Positions 1 to 5,830 of a DNA stretch of 6,793 nucleotides are shown here, piece after piece. The position numbers and the translations under genes were made by a program. Within the stretch, counting starts at the first letter, position 1, and each line of letters begins with the position of its first letter. Source of the stretch: Aliarcobacter sp. (GTDB taxonomy: Bacteria > Campylobacterota > Campylobacteria > Campylobacterales > Arcobacteraceae); the NCBI GenBank assembly GCA_017996075.1, contig JAGOHQ010000013.1:1-6793 (forward strand), given 5' to 3'. The notes beneath the pieces are model-generated. The model was not told the DNA's origin and searched no databases. It saw only the letters and a program-made list of their open reading frames with translations.

Positions 1-578
1 ATATCAAAATCTCTTCTAAAAACAGTTCCTGGAGCAATCATTCTTATAGGAGCTTTTTGACTTAACATTGTTCTTATTTGAACAGGTGAAGTATGAGTTC
101 TTAAAAGTGTATAATCTTTGTTATAAAAAGTATCTGCCATATCTCTTGCTGGATGATATTCAGGTAGGTTTAAAGCTTGGAAATTATGAAAATCATCTTC
201 TACTAATGGACCTTCTTCAACTGTAAAATTAAGGTTCAAAAAGTAGTTAATGATTCTATTCATAGTTTCTGCAACTGGGTGAGCAGCACCACAGCTAAGT
301 TCGTTATTAAACTTTGTAACATCAATTTTTTCAAATTGTAATTTTTTATCCAAAGCAATTATTTCAAGCTCTATTTTTTTGCTATCTAAAGCCTTTGTTA
401 TTTGATCTTTTTGTCTATTTAGATTTTCTGCAAATGATTTTTTATCAACAGCTGGAATATCCTTCATTTTTGCAAATTCTATAGTCAAAACTCCCTTTTT
501 TCCAAGGGTATCAACTCTTAAACTCTCCAGTTCTTCAAGTGTTGAAGCAGATTCGATTTTCTTTATCCAAAGTTCCAA
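1..578 (-). CDS. pheS: Phenylalanyl-tRNA synthetase alpha subunit, N-terminal part (cut by window start)
   Basis: Catalytic subunit of the cytoplasmic PheS2PheT2 phenylalanyl-tRNA synthetase, which charges tRNA-Phe using ATP. About 192 codons are visible; the family is usually about 330 residues, so the C-terminal 40% lies left of the window. An N-terminal helical arm (residues 1-85, with TLEELESLR near 13-21) is followed by the class II catalytic core: GAAHPV (98-103), [13 protein letters not shown] (121-133), [18 protein letters not shown] (135-152), [12 protein letters not shown] (158-169), and class II motif 2 with APGTVFRRD (182-190) at the edge. The start is TTG at 578-576: an in-frame TAA lies two codons upstream, no ATG is available, and AGGAA at 589-585 sits 6 nt before it. 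The gene is divergent from the HIT gene. pheT probably follows beyond the window; this is inference from the usual pheST order. Confidence 0.95.
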   Translation of the reverse strand, partial: MELWIKKIESASTLEELESLRVDTLGKKGVLTIEFAKMKDIPAVDKKSFAENLNRQKDQITKALDSKKIELEIIALDKKLQFEKIDVTKFNNELSCGAAHPVAETMNRIINYFLNLNFTVEEGPLVEDDFHNFQALNLPEYHPARDMADTFYNKDYTLLRTHTSPVQIRTMLSQKAPIRMIAPGTVFRRDFD

Positions 579-619
579 TTTTTATTCCTAATCTCTAATT
601 TATTTTTACAAAATATGTA

Positions 620-625
620 TTTATA
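620..625 (-). promoter_or_regulatory. Candidate -10 box for pheS
   Basis: Minus-strand TATAAA preceded by GAGAT, about 42 bases upstream of the pheS TTG start. No -35 consensus is visible, which is normal for Campylobacterota sigma-70 promoters. The whole region is A+T-rich, so chance matches are likely. Confidence 0.35.
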
Positions 626-671
626 ATCTCTTAAAGTTGCGATTATACCTAATTTTTTATTAGAGTTTGGT

Positions 672-677
672 TATAAT
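672..677 (+). promoter_or_regulatory. Candidate -10 box for the HIT gene
   Basis: Perfect TATAAT preceded by TTTGGT, with a T-rich tract upstream and no -35 consensus. The predicted transcription start near 684 would give a leader of about 20 nt carrying a strong AAGGAG ribosome binding site at 693-698, 5 nt before the ATG. Confidence 0.6.
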
Positions 678-703
678 TTATTATAAATAATCAAGGAGAT
701 AAT

Positions 704-1048
704 ATGTGTATTTTTTGCAAAATTGTAAATAAAGAGATACCTAGCAATATTGTATTAGAAGATGATAATTTTTTGGCTTTTCATGATATAAACCCTACAA
801 GAAAGGTACATGTTTTAGTAATTCCAAAATCTCATTATGATTCATTTGAAGAGACTCCATCTGATATTATGTCTGATTTAAGTAGTTTTATAAAAAAAGT
901 TACAAAAGAGTTAAAAATAGTTAAAAGTGGTTATAGAATGATTACAAATATCGGAAATGATGGAGGACAAGAAGTTCCACACTTACATTTTCATTTAATT
1001 GGTGGTGAAAAAGTTGGAAGATTGGTTAGGGACAAAAACGATTTATAA
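704..1048 (+). CDS. HIT-family (histidine triad, HINT-like) nucleotide hydrolase
   Basis: Small cytosolic histidine triad protein of 114 residues, the usual size for bacterial HINT-like proteins, which hydrolyse nucleoside phosphoramidates and acyl adenylates; the physiological substrate is usually unknown. The histidine triad HLHFHL is at 93-98, with His95 the expected nucleophile. CIFC at 2-5 together with His44 (PKSH) and His93 fits the zinc-binding site of the CIFCKI subgroup. NIGNDGGQEVPHLHFH (82-97) is the typical run into the active site. The ATG start is supported by AAGGAG at 693-698. The divergent HIT-pheS pair is, from memory, conserved in Campylobacter and Helicobacter. A role cleaning up stray aminoacyl-adenylates made by synthetases is known for HINT proteins in general, but a specific link to PheS is only inference. 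Confidence 0.95.
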   Translation: MCIFCKIVNKEIPSNIVLEDDNFLAFHDINPTRKVHVLVIPKSHYDSFEETPSDIMSDLSSFIKKVTKELKIVKSGYRMITNIGNDGGQEVPHLHFHLIGGEKVGRLVRDKNDL

Positions 1049-1072
1049 GATAAACTAAAAAAGTTTATCTTA
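1046..1072. terminator. Bidirectional hairpin between convergent HIT and accA
   Basis: Perfect 11-bp inverted repeat, TAAGATAAACT (1046-1056) and AGTTTATCTTA (1062-1072), with a 5-nt A loop. The left arm contains the HIT stop codon TAA (1046-1048), and the hairpin lies 4 nt beyond the accA stop. Only 2 of 11 pairs are GC. On the minus strand it is followed, after a few bases, by TTTTT (1035-1039 region); on the plus strand the tail is only moderately T-rich. Placement between two converging genes is the best argument for a shared terminator. Confidence 0.6.
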
Positions 1073-1076
1073 CTTA

Positions 1077-2012
1077 TTACTCAGAAAAAGATCCTAAATT
1101 CATAATTTTTTGATACTTTTTCTCTTGTCTCTCTTTTGGAGTTAGTTTTTTAAGCTCTTCAACAGAGTTTAAAAAATACTCTCTTAAAGCCATATAAGCA
1201 TCATCTTTATTTCTATGAGCACCAATTAAAGGCTCATTTACAACATCATCTATTAGATTTTGTTGTTTTAGATTTTCGGCTGTAATTTTAAGTGCTTGAG
1301 CTGCTGTTTCAACTTTTGATGGGTCATTCCATAAAATAGCACTACACCCTTCTGGTGAAATAACAGCGTATACAGAATATCTCATCATGGCAAGTTTATC
1401 AGCAATAGATATAGCTAAAGCTCCACCACTTCCACCTTCTCCAATTACAACTGAAACAGTTGGAGTTGTAAGATTTGCAAATTCATAAAGATTTTTTGCA
1501 ATTGCTTCACTTTGATTTCTCTCTTCAGCTCCAAGTCCTGGATATGCACCGGGAGTATCAACTAACATAAGAATAGGAATTTGAAATTTTTCTGCTATCA
1601 TAGCAGCTCTTAAAGCTTTTCTATAACCTTCAGGACTAGGCATTCCAAAGTTTCTTTTTAACTTCTCTTTTGTTCCACGACCTTTTTGTTCACCAATTAT
1701 TAAAGTTTTTTGAGTTCCAATAAAACCTAAATAACAAACAATTGCATTATCATCCACAAAGTGTCTATCGCCATGAATTTCATAAGCATTTGACAAAAGA
1801 GCATTTATATAATCAAGTGCATAAGGACGGTCTGGATGACGTGCTAGTTGAAGTTTTTGATAATCATTTAAATTTTTAAAAGTTTTTTCAACTTCTTTAT
1901 CTAACTTTTTATTTAATATTTCAACAGCAGGTTCATCTGCTTTTGTTTTTGCGATTATTATATCTTCTTCAATTTTTCTTATTTTTTCTTCAAATTCTAA
2001 GTAAGTAGCCAA
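1077..2012 (-). CDS. accA: Acetyl-CoA carboxylase carboxyltransferase subunit alpha
   Basis: Alpha subunit of the carboxyltransferase half of acetyl-CoA carboxylase. With AccD it transfers the carboxyl group from biotin on AccB to acetyl-CoA, giving malonyl-CoA, the first committed step of fatty acid synthesis. The 311-residue length is normal. An N-terminal coiled-coil-like helix (1-45) is followed by [15 protein letters not shown] (55-69), [21 protein letters not shown] (107-127), the crotonase-fold loop [20 protein letters not shown] (151-170), the Gly-rich [11 protein letters not shown] (191-201) that forms an oxyanion hole, and [10 protein letters not shown] (219-228). The start is TTG at 2012-2010: AAGGAA at 2023-2018 lies 5 nt upstream and overlaps an in-frame TAA at 2024-2022, so no longer ORF is possible. 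It is last in the fab block, 47 nt after fabF; AccD, AccB and AccC are not here. Confidence 0.97.
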   Translation of the reverse strand: MATYLEFEEKIRKIEEDIIIAKTKADEPAVEILNKKLDKEVEKTFKNLNDYQKLQLARHPDRPYALDYINALLSNAYEIHGDRHFVDDNAIVCYLGFIGTQKTLIIGEQKGRGTKEKLKRNFGMPSPEGYRKALRAAMIAEKFQIPILMLVDTPGAYPGLGAEERNQSEAIAKNLYEFANLTTPTVSVVIGEGGSGGALAISIADKLAMMRYSVYAVISPEGCSAILWNDPSKVETAAQALKITAENLKQQNLIDDVVNEPLIGAHRNKDDAYMALREYFLNSVEELKKLTPKERQEKKYQKIMNLGSFSE

Positions 2013-2026
2013 TATTTTTCCTTAAT

Positions 2027-2048
2027 AAAAAGGGTAATAATACCCTTT
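2027..2048 (-). terminator. Hairpin with T-tract between fabF and accA
   Basis: Read on the minus strand: AAAGGGTA (2048-2041), a TTAT loop, TACCCTTT (2036-2029), then more T, giving TTTTT overall (2031-2027). This is an 8-bp perfect stem with a T tail, ending only about 4 nt before the accA ribosome binding site. It looks like an intrinsic terminator, yet no promoter fits between it and accA, so it is more likely leaky, attenuating accA relative to fabF, or a 3'-end processing site. Confidence 0.5.
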
Positions 2049-2059
2049 AAGGTTTAGAT

Positions 2060-3319
2060 TTATTTTGTAAATTTTTTAAAAATTACTGAACCGTTTGTTC
2101 CACCAAAACCAAAATTGTTACTCATAACAGTTATTAAATCAACTTTTCTAGCAACATTTGGAACAACATCCAAATCGCATTCTGGATCTTGGTTATCAAC
2201 ATTTATTGTAGGAGGAATAATACCTTCATTTAAAGCTTTAATCGCCATAATAGCTTCAATAGCTCCAGCTGCACCTAAACAATGACCAATTTGACCTTTT
2301 GTTGATGATACAGGAGGACATTTCTCTTTTCCACCAAAAAGTTCTTTGATTGCAGCTGTCTCATTTTTATCTCCAACAGGAGTTGAAGTTCCATGAGTAT
2401 TTATATAATCAATTTTTGGATATTCCCCAGTTAAATCTTTTGCCATTTCAAATGCAGCTCTCATAGCTCTTAATGGACCGTCCATTACAGGTGAAGTGAT
2501 ATGATTTGCATCACCACTCTCTCCAAATCCAATAATCTCACAATAAATTTTTGCATTTCTAGCTATTGCACTATCCAGAGTTTCAACAACTAAAGCACCA
2601 GCACCTTCTCCCATTACAAAACCATCTCTATCTATATCAAAAGGTCTTGAAGATTTTTTAGGGTCATCATTTCGTGTTGATAATGCTTTCATGGCAGCAA
2701 ATCCACCAACTCCAGCACCACAAACAGCACTTTCAGCACCAACAACTAAAATTCTTTCAGCTCCACCTAAAACAATTGTTTTCATAGCATCACTTAATGC
2801 ATGAGTTGAAGCAGCACAAGCAGTAACATGACTTAAAGATGGACCTTTTAAGTTGTGTTCAATAGAGATAAATCCACTTAGCATATTTGCTAAAGATGAT
2901 GGTATAAAAAATGGAGATATTTTTCTAGAACCTTTTGTATCACAAATTGTAGAATTTTTTTGGATTGTACTTAATCCACCAATTCCAGAACCTGAAATTA
3001 TTCCAAATCTATTTGCTATTGAATCATCTACTTTTTTGTTTTCACTTGTAACAAAACCACTATCAATCATAGCTTCTAAAGCTGCTTTTATTCCTAATTG
3101 AATAAATCTATCAGCTTTTTTCACTTCTTTTTTATCCATAACAGTTTCAGGATCAAAGTTTTTAACTTCTCCTGCAATTTGTACTGAAAAATCAGTTGTA
3201 TCAAACAGTGTAATTTTATCAATTCCGCAAACACCGTTTACAACGGCATCAAAAGATTCGTTTACACTATGTCCAGTAGAATTTATAGTACCTAATCCTG
3301 TAATAACAACTCTTTTCAT
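2060..3319 (-). CDS. fabF: Beta-ketoacyl-ACP synthase II
   Basis: Condensing enzyme of type II fatty acid synthesis; it joins malonyl-ACP to an acyl chain held on its active-site cysteine and releases CO2. The 419 residues are close to the family norm (about 410-415), and the thiolase fold is complete. Active-site residues by pattern: Cys168 in HVTACAAST (164-172), His309 in NTHGTSTPVGD (307-317), Lys341 in STKGQIGH, and His346 in GHCLGAAGA (345-353). MGEGAGALVVE (236-246) and SNNFGFGGTNGS (400-411) are standard KAS II signatures. Length and the Cys-His-His set identify FabF/FabB rather than FabH; FabF is preferred over FabB by general similarity and by position next to acpP. ATG is at 3319-3317, with GGAG at 3332-3329, 9 nt upstream. 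No good promoter was seen upstream, so it probably depends on readthrough past the acpP terminator. Confidence 0.97.
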   Translation of the reverse strand: MKRVVITGLGTINSTGHSVNESFDAVVNGVCGIDKITLFDTTDFSVQIAGEVKNFDPETVMDKKEVKKADRFIQLGIKAALEAMIDSGFVTSENKKVDDSIANRFGIISGSGIGGLSTIQKNSTICDTKGSRKISPFFIPSSLANMLSGFISIEHNLKGPSLSHVTACAASTHALSDAMKTIVLGGAERILVVGAESAVCGAGVGGFAAMKALSTRNDDPKKSSRPFDIDRDGFVMGEGAGALVVETLDSAIARNAKIYCEIIGFGESGDANHITSPVMDGPLRAMRAAFEMAKDLTGEYPKIDYINTHGTSTPVGDKNETAAIKELFGGKEKCPPVSSTKGQIGHCLGAAGAIEAIMAIKALNEGIIPPTINVDNQDPECDLDVVPNVARKVDLITVMSNNFGFGGTNGSVIFKKFTK

Positions 3320-3382
3320 CTAATAATGCTCCAATATTTTATTTAAACTATTCAATTTTTAAACCAAAAACTCAATAATAAA

Positions 3383-3415
3383 AACAAATAGATAAAAGAG
3401 AGACTCTTTTATCTA
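3383..3415 (-). terminator. Rho-independent terminator of acpP
   Basis: Read on the minus strand: TAGATAAAAGAG (3415-3404), a 3-nt TCT loop, CTCTTTTATCTA (3400-3389), then TTTGTT and further T-rich sequence. A perfect 12-bp stem with a tight loop and a U-rich tail, 13 nt after the acpP stop codon, is the clearest terminator in the window. fabF begins 64 nt beyond the stem, so fabF and accA expression must come from partial readthrough or from an unrecognised promoter. Confidence 0.85.
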
Positions 3416-3428
3416 AAAAAAGAAAAAA

Positions 3429-3659
3429 CTATTTGTTGTTTTCAATATATGATATTGCATCACCAACAGTTAATATTTTTTCAGCTTCTTCATCAGGGAT
3501 TTCGATATCAAATTTCTCTTCTAAAGCCATTACAAGCTCCACAACATCTAGTGAGTCTGCTCCTAAGTCTTCAATGAACTTTGAATCTTCTTTTACTTCA
3601 GCTGGATCGCAATCTAATTGATCAACAACAACAGCTTTTACATCATCTAATAATGCCAT
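3429..3659 (-). CDS. acpP: Acyl carrier protein
   Basis: Acidic four-helix carrier that holds acyl intermediates as thioesters on a 4'-phosphopantetheine arm during fatty acid synthesis, and donates acyl chains to lipid A and phospholipid synthesis. The 76-residue length is typical. The phosphopantetheine site is Ser36 in [10 protein letters not shown] (33-42), followed by the recognition helix [20 protein letters not shown] (43-62), rich in Asp and Glu as expected for docking to FabF, FabG and other partners. AcpS, which adds the arm, is not encoded here. The ATG at 3659-3657 has AAGGAA at 3670-3665, 5 nt upstream. Its own extended -10 promoter and a strong terminator make it look like a stand-alone transcript within the fab block, which fits the high ACP level that cells need. 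Confidence 0.98.
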   Translation of the reverse strand: MALLDDVKAVVVDQLDCDPAEVKEDSKFIEDLGADSLDVVELVMALEEKFDIEIPDEEAEKILTVGDAISYIENNK

Positions 3660-3688
3660 TTTAATTCCTTTAATAAAATTGTCCCAAA

Positions 3689-3697
3689 ATTATAGCA
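3689..3697 (-). promoter_or_regulatory. Extended -10 promoter of acpP
   Basis: Minus-strand TGCTATAAT: a perfect TATAAT at 3694-3689 preceded by the TGn extension. A transcription start near 3682 would give a leader of about 20 nt with AAGGAA. Upstream there is a run of T and A tracts instead of a -35 box. A second TATAAT (3735-3730) lies 41 bases upstream and could be an alternative start. Confidence 0.75.
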
Positions 3698-3718
3698 AAA
3701 AAGTTTTAAAAACTTTTT
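3698..3718. repeat. 21-nt palindrome in the acpP promoter region
   Basis: Perfect 10-bp inverted repeat, AAAAAGTTTT (3698-3707) and AAAACTTTTT (3709-3718), around one central base. It covers the spacer and -35 position of the acpP promoter. On the minus strand the right-hand arm runs into TTTTTT, so it could equally be a weak terminator for fabG. Only one GC pair per arm makes the RNA hairpin weak. Confidence 0.5.
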
Positions 3719-3735
3719 AATTTGAAGAAATTATA

Positions 3736-3756
3736 GTTTAAAGATAAACTTTAAAC
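3736..3756 (-). terminator. Candidate hairpin terminator at the fabG stop codon
   Basis: Perfect 8-bp inverted repeat GTTTAAAG (3736-3743) and CTTTAAAC (3749-3756) with a 5-nt loop, spanning the fabG TAA (3753-3751). Downstream on the minus strand is TATAATTTCTTC, only moderately T-rich. Two GC pairs in the stem suggest weak or partial termination ahead of acpP. Confidence 0.4.
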
Positions 3757-4494
3757 GTATAATCCACCATTTACTTTTAGTATTTCACCTGTAATATAAG
3801 ATGAGTGGTCACTTAGTAAAAATGCTACTGCATCTGCAATTTCACTTGGATTTCCAAATCTTGAAAGAGGAATATTTTTTTCGTAATCAGCTTTTACTTC
3901 AGCTTTTAATAAATCTGTCATATCTGTTTGAATAAATCCTGGAGTTATAGCATTGTATCTGATATTTCTACTAGCGGCTTCTTTTGCAAATGATTTTGTC
4001 ATAGCATTTAATCCACCTTTTGAAGCTGAATAGTTTGCTTGTCCTGGATTTCCCATCTCACCAACAATTGAAGATATATTTACAACAGAACCAAAACCTT
4101 TTTTCCCTCTTTGTTTAAAAAATTCTCTACAACCAATAAATGCTGAAGTAAGATTTGCATCAATTACAGATGTAAAATCTTCAACACTCATTTTCAGAGC
4201 TAGTTTATCTTTTGTAATTCCAGCATTGTTTACTAAATATGCTAACTCTCCATCACTTTCAATTATTGTTTTAATAGCTGCTATAAATTGTTCTTCTACT
4301 GATACATCAGCTTTTATAATTGCTGCTGTTCCTCCAGCTTTCTCAATTTGTTCTTTTATAGCTTCTGCTTCTTCAATCTTACTTCTATAGTTTATCCAAA
4401 CTTTTAAACCATAGCTTGCTAGATTTTTTGCAATTTCTGCTCCTATACCTTTACTAGCTCCTGTTATTAAAACATTTTTTCCACTAAATTTCAT
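3751..4494 (-). CDS. fabG: 3-oxoacyl-ACP reductase
   Basis: NADPH-dependent short-chain dehydrogenase that reduces beta-ketoacyl-ACP to beta-hydroxyacyl-ACP, the first reduction in each elongation round. The 247-residue length is standard for FabG. The Rossmann cofactor loop TGASKGIG is at 11-18, KADV at 61-64, NNAG at 89-92, and the SDR catalytic residues are Asn114 (DANL), Ser142 (NISSIVG), Tyr155 and Lys159 (NYSASKGG). NPGQANYSASKGG (149-161), ITPGFIQTDMT (183-193) and the C-terminal ITGEILKVNGGLYV are FabG-like, and the acpP neighbour supports FabG over other SDR enzymes. ATG is at 4494-4492, with AAAGG at 4505-4501, 6 nt upstream. The 56-nt gap to queE contains a good extended -10, so fabG probably starts its own transcript, with possible readthrough from queE. 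Confidence 0.97.
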   Translation of the reverse strand: MKFSGKNVLITGASKGIGAEIAKNLASYGLKVWINYRSKIEEAEAIKEQIEKAGGTAAIIKADVSVEEQFIAAIKTIIESDGELAYLVNNAGITKDKLALKMSVEDFTSVIDANLTSAFIGCREFFKQRGKKGFGSVVNISSIVGEMGNPGQANYSASKGGLNAMTKSFAKEAASRNIRYNAITPGFIQTDMTDLLKAEVKADYEKNIPLSRFGNPSEIADAVAFLLSDHSSYITGEILKVNGGLYV

Positions 4495-4527
4495 ATTTTA
4501 CCTTTTTATTTTTTTACATAATTGTTT

Positions 4528-4536
4528 ATTATAACA
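4528..4536 (-). promoter_or_regulatory. Extended -10 promoter of fabG
   Basis: Minus-strand TGTTATAAT: TATAAT at 4533-4528 with a TGn extension, 34 bases from the start codon. It sits inside a short inverted repeat, ATTGTT (4521-4526) and AACAAT (4533-4538). A second TATAAT (4550-4545) overlaps the queE stop region. No -35 consensus is seen. Confidence 0.6.
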
Positions 4537-4550
4537 ATATTTTAATTATA

Positions 4551-5315
4551 TTAAACTCCTCTTTTATTGTCCCATAATCTAATATGTAATCTATCAGAGT
4601 ATTTAAATCCATATTTAATTGATAGATTTACAACCTCTTTTGAGTTATCATCAATAGTTTTTGAATTATCTCCAAGAGGCATTAAATAGACTTCACATTG
4701 TGGAATATTTTTTAATATATCTTCAATTTCAACTATTGCATTTTCTAAAAAATCATCACCAATTACAAATTTAAGATAAGACTCTTTTGTATTTTGTAGG
4801 ATTTTTGTTAATGTTGATTTATTAACTCTTTTTTTTAAAGGCTCCAAAGAGTTACTTAATTTTACACTCATTGAAAATAGAATATTTTTTTGATACTCTT
4901 CTTGAAAATCTATATTTAAAGATCCATTTGTTTCAATAGTCACTCTTTGATTTTTATTAATATAATGTTTTATCAGATTTTGAAACTCTTGATTATTCCA
5001 ATATAAAAGTGGCTCACCACCTGTAATTACTACATCAACACTATTTTTATAACTATAATTTTCAAGAAGTTTATTAGTAATATTTACTATATCAAGATGA
5101 TTTTCATAACTTTTCCAACTATCTTTAAACTCCATATCAACAGCATAGTAAGAGTCACAAGCACACTTTTTAACTCCACTTGGAGTTTCATACTCTACAT
5201 TAAATCCAACACATTTAAAGTTACATTTTCCAAACCTAATAAAAATTGAAGGAGAGCCAATTAATTTTCCCTCTCCTTGAATTGTTGGTCCAAAAATCTC
5301 ATTAACTTCTAGCAT
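4551..5315 (-). CDS. queE: 7-carboxy-7-deazaguanine synthase (radical SAM), non-canonical Cys motif
   Basis: Radical SAM enzyme that rearranges 6-carboxytetrahydropterin to 7-carboxy-7-deazaguanine, the second dedicated step toward preQ0. Length is 254 residues. Supporting motifs: FGPTIQGEG (8-16), SIFIRFGKCNFKC (23-35), TGGEPLL (98-104, the SAM-contact GGEP motif), ETNG (128-131), SVKLSNS (150-156), MPLGD (212-216) and the C-terminal RLHIRLWDNKRGV. The cluster cysteines are unusual: where CX3CX2C is expected there is C31-x3-C35 followed by Phe38, and further cysteines appear only at C51 and C53 before Asp54-Ser55, so an insertion separates them. The start ATG overlaps the end of queD by 14 nt and has only a weak AGAG-like site, suggesting translational coupling. 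Context between queD and fabG, with queC upstream, fixes the function. Confidence 0.93.
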   Translation of the reverse strand: MLEVNEIFGPTIQGEGKLIGSPSIFIRFGKCNFKCVGFNVEYETPSGVKKCACDSYYAVDMEFKDSWKSYENHLDIVNITNKLLENYSYKNSVDVVITGGEPLLYWNNQEFQNLIKHYINKNQRVTIETNGSLNIDFQEEYQKNILFSMSVKLSNSLEPLKKRVNKSTLTKILQNTKESYLKFVIGDDFLENAIVEIEDILKNIPQCEVYLMPLGDNSKTIDDNSKEVVNLSIKYGFKYSDRLHIRLWDNKRGV

Positions 5316-5829
5316 AAAAAGTACTTTTACTCTTTGGAGTTTCCAAAAACTCTATTTTTGAAACTTTTATACTTAATTTATCCATTTTATTTTGAACAAT
5401 TTTTAAAAGCCAAGCTGAAATATTCTCACTAGTTGGTACAAAATCTACAATAATATAACTCTCATAAAGCTCTAGCAGTTCATTTTTAAAATTTGTTAGG
5501 TCTACTGTTTTGTAATCTTCTTTAAAGCTAATCAAATCTTTTTTATCTACATTTGGAATAAGTGTTGAAAAAAGTGGATCATTTATATCAATAATAAATT
5601 TGTGATCAATTACATCATCTAAAAACTTTTTAAACCAATTTAAGTGTTTAAAATCTGTAACCATTCCACTTTTTAGAGTATCAGACTTTAGATATACAAT
5701 TACCTTACCTTGGTGCCCATGAAGATGCCTACACATAAGACAGCTATCAAGTGAAAATTCAACATTTAATGATTGTGACCAAACTCTATGTCCATAACAA
5801 AAATCAAACTCTTTTGAAATTTCCCACAT
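5302..5829 (-). CDS. queD: 6-carboxy-5,6,7,8-tetrahydropterin synthase, enlarged form
   Basis: Zinc enzyme of the PTPS/QueD family that converts 7,8-dihydroneopterin triphosphate to 6-carboxytetrahydropterin, the first dedicated step to preQ0. Zinc ligands are His14 (FCYGHRVW) and His37 and His39 (HLHGH). Cys33, four residues before His37, matches the catalytic Cys spacing of E. coli QueD, and Asp75-His76 supply the other catalytic residues. MVTDFKHL (56-63), PTSENIS (132-138, Glu135 for pterin binding) and FLET (161-164) complete the signature. At 175 residues it is longer than the usual 120-140; the extra sequence lies around 82-130, between the DH motif and PTSEN. ATG is at 5829-5827 with a strong AAGGAG at 5842-5837; the gene follows the queC stop by one base and overlaps queE by 14 nt. 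Confidence 0.93.
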   Translation of the reverse strand: MWEISKEFDFCYGHRVWSQSLNVEFSLDSCLMCRHLHGHQGKVIVYLKSDTLKSGMVTDFKHLNWFKKFLDDVIDHKFIIDINDPLFSTLIPNVDKKDLISFKEDYKTVDLTNFKNELLELYESYIIVDFVPTSENISAWLLKIVQNKMDKLSIKVSKIEFLETPKSKSTFYARS

Positions 5830-5830
5830 T

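Noticed and set aside
579..703. Small RNA or leader peptide in the pheS-HIT gap
   Set aside because: The gap holds A+T-rich promoter-like sequence only; no stable hairpin, Phe-rich leader peptide or T-box-like element was seen.
2853..3101. Plus-strand open frame of 82 codons inside fabF
   Set aside because: Antisense to the conserved KAS core, no ribosome binding site, and no recognisable protein; a shadow of the fabF frame.
3433..3621. Plus-strand open frame of 62 codons opposite acpP
   Set aside because: Ser-rich product arising from the reverse complement of the acidic ACP codons; no independent start signal.
4541..4555. Inverted repeat TTTAAT / ATTAAA at the queE stop codon as a terminator
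   Set aside because: All-A/T 6-bp stem without GC pairs or a proper T tail; expected by chance in this base composition.
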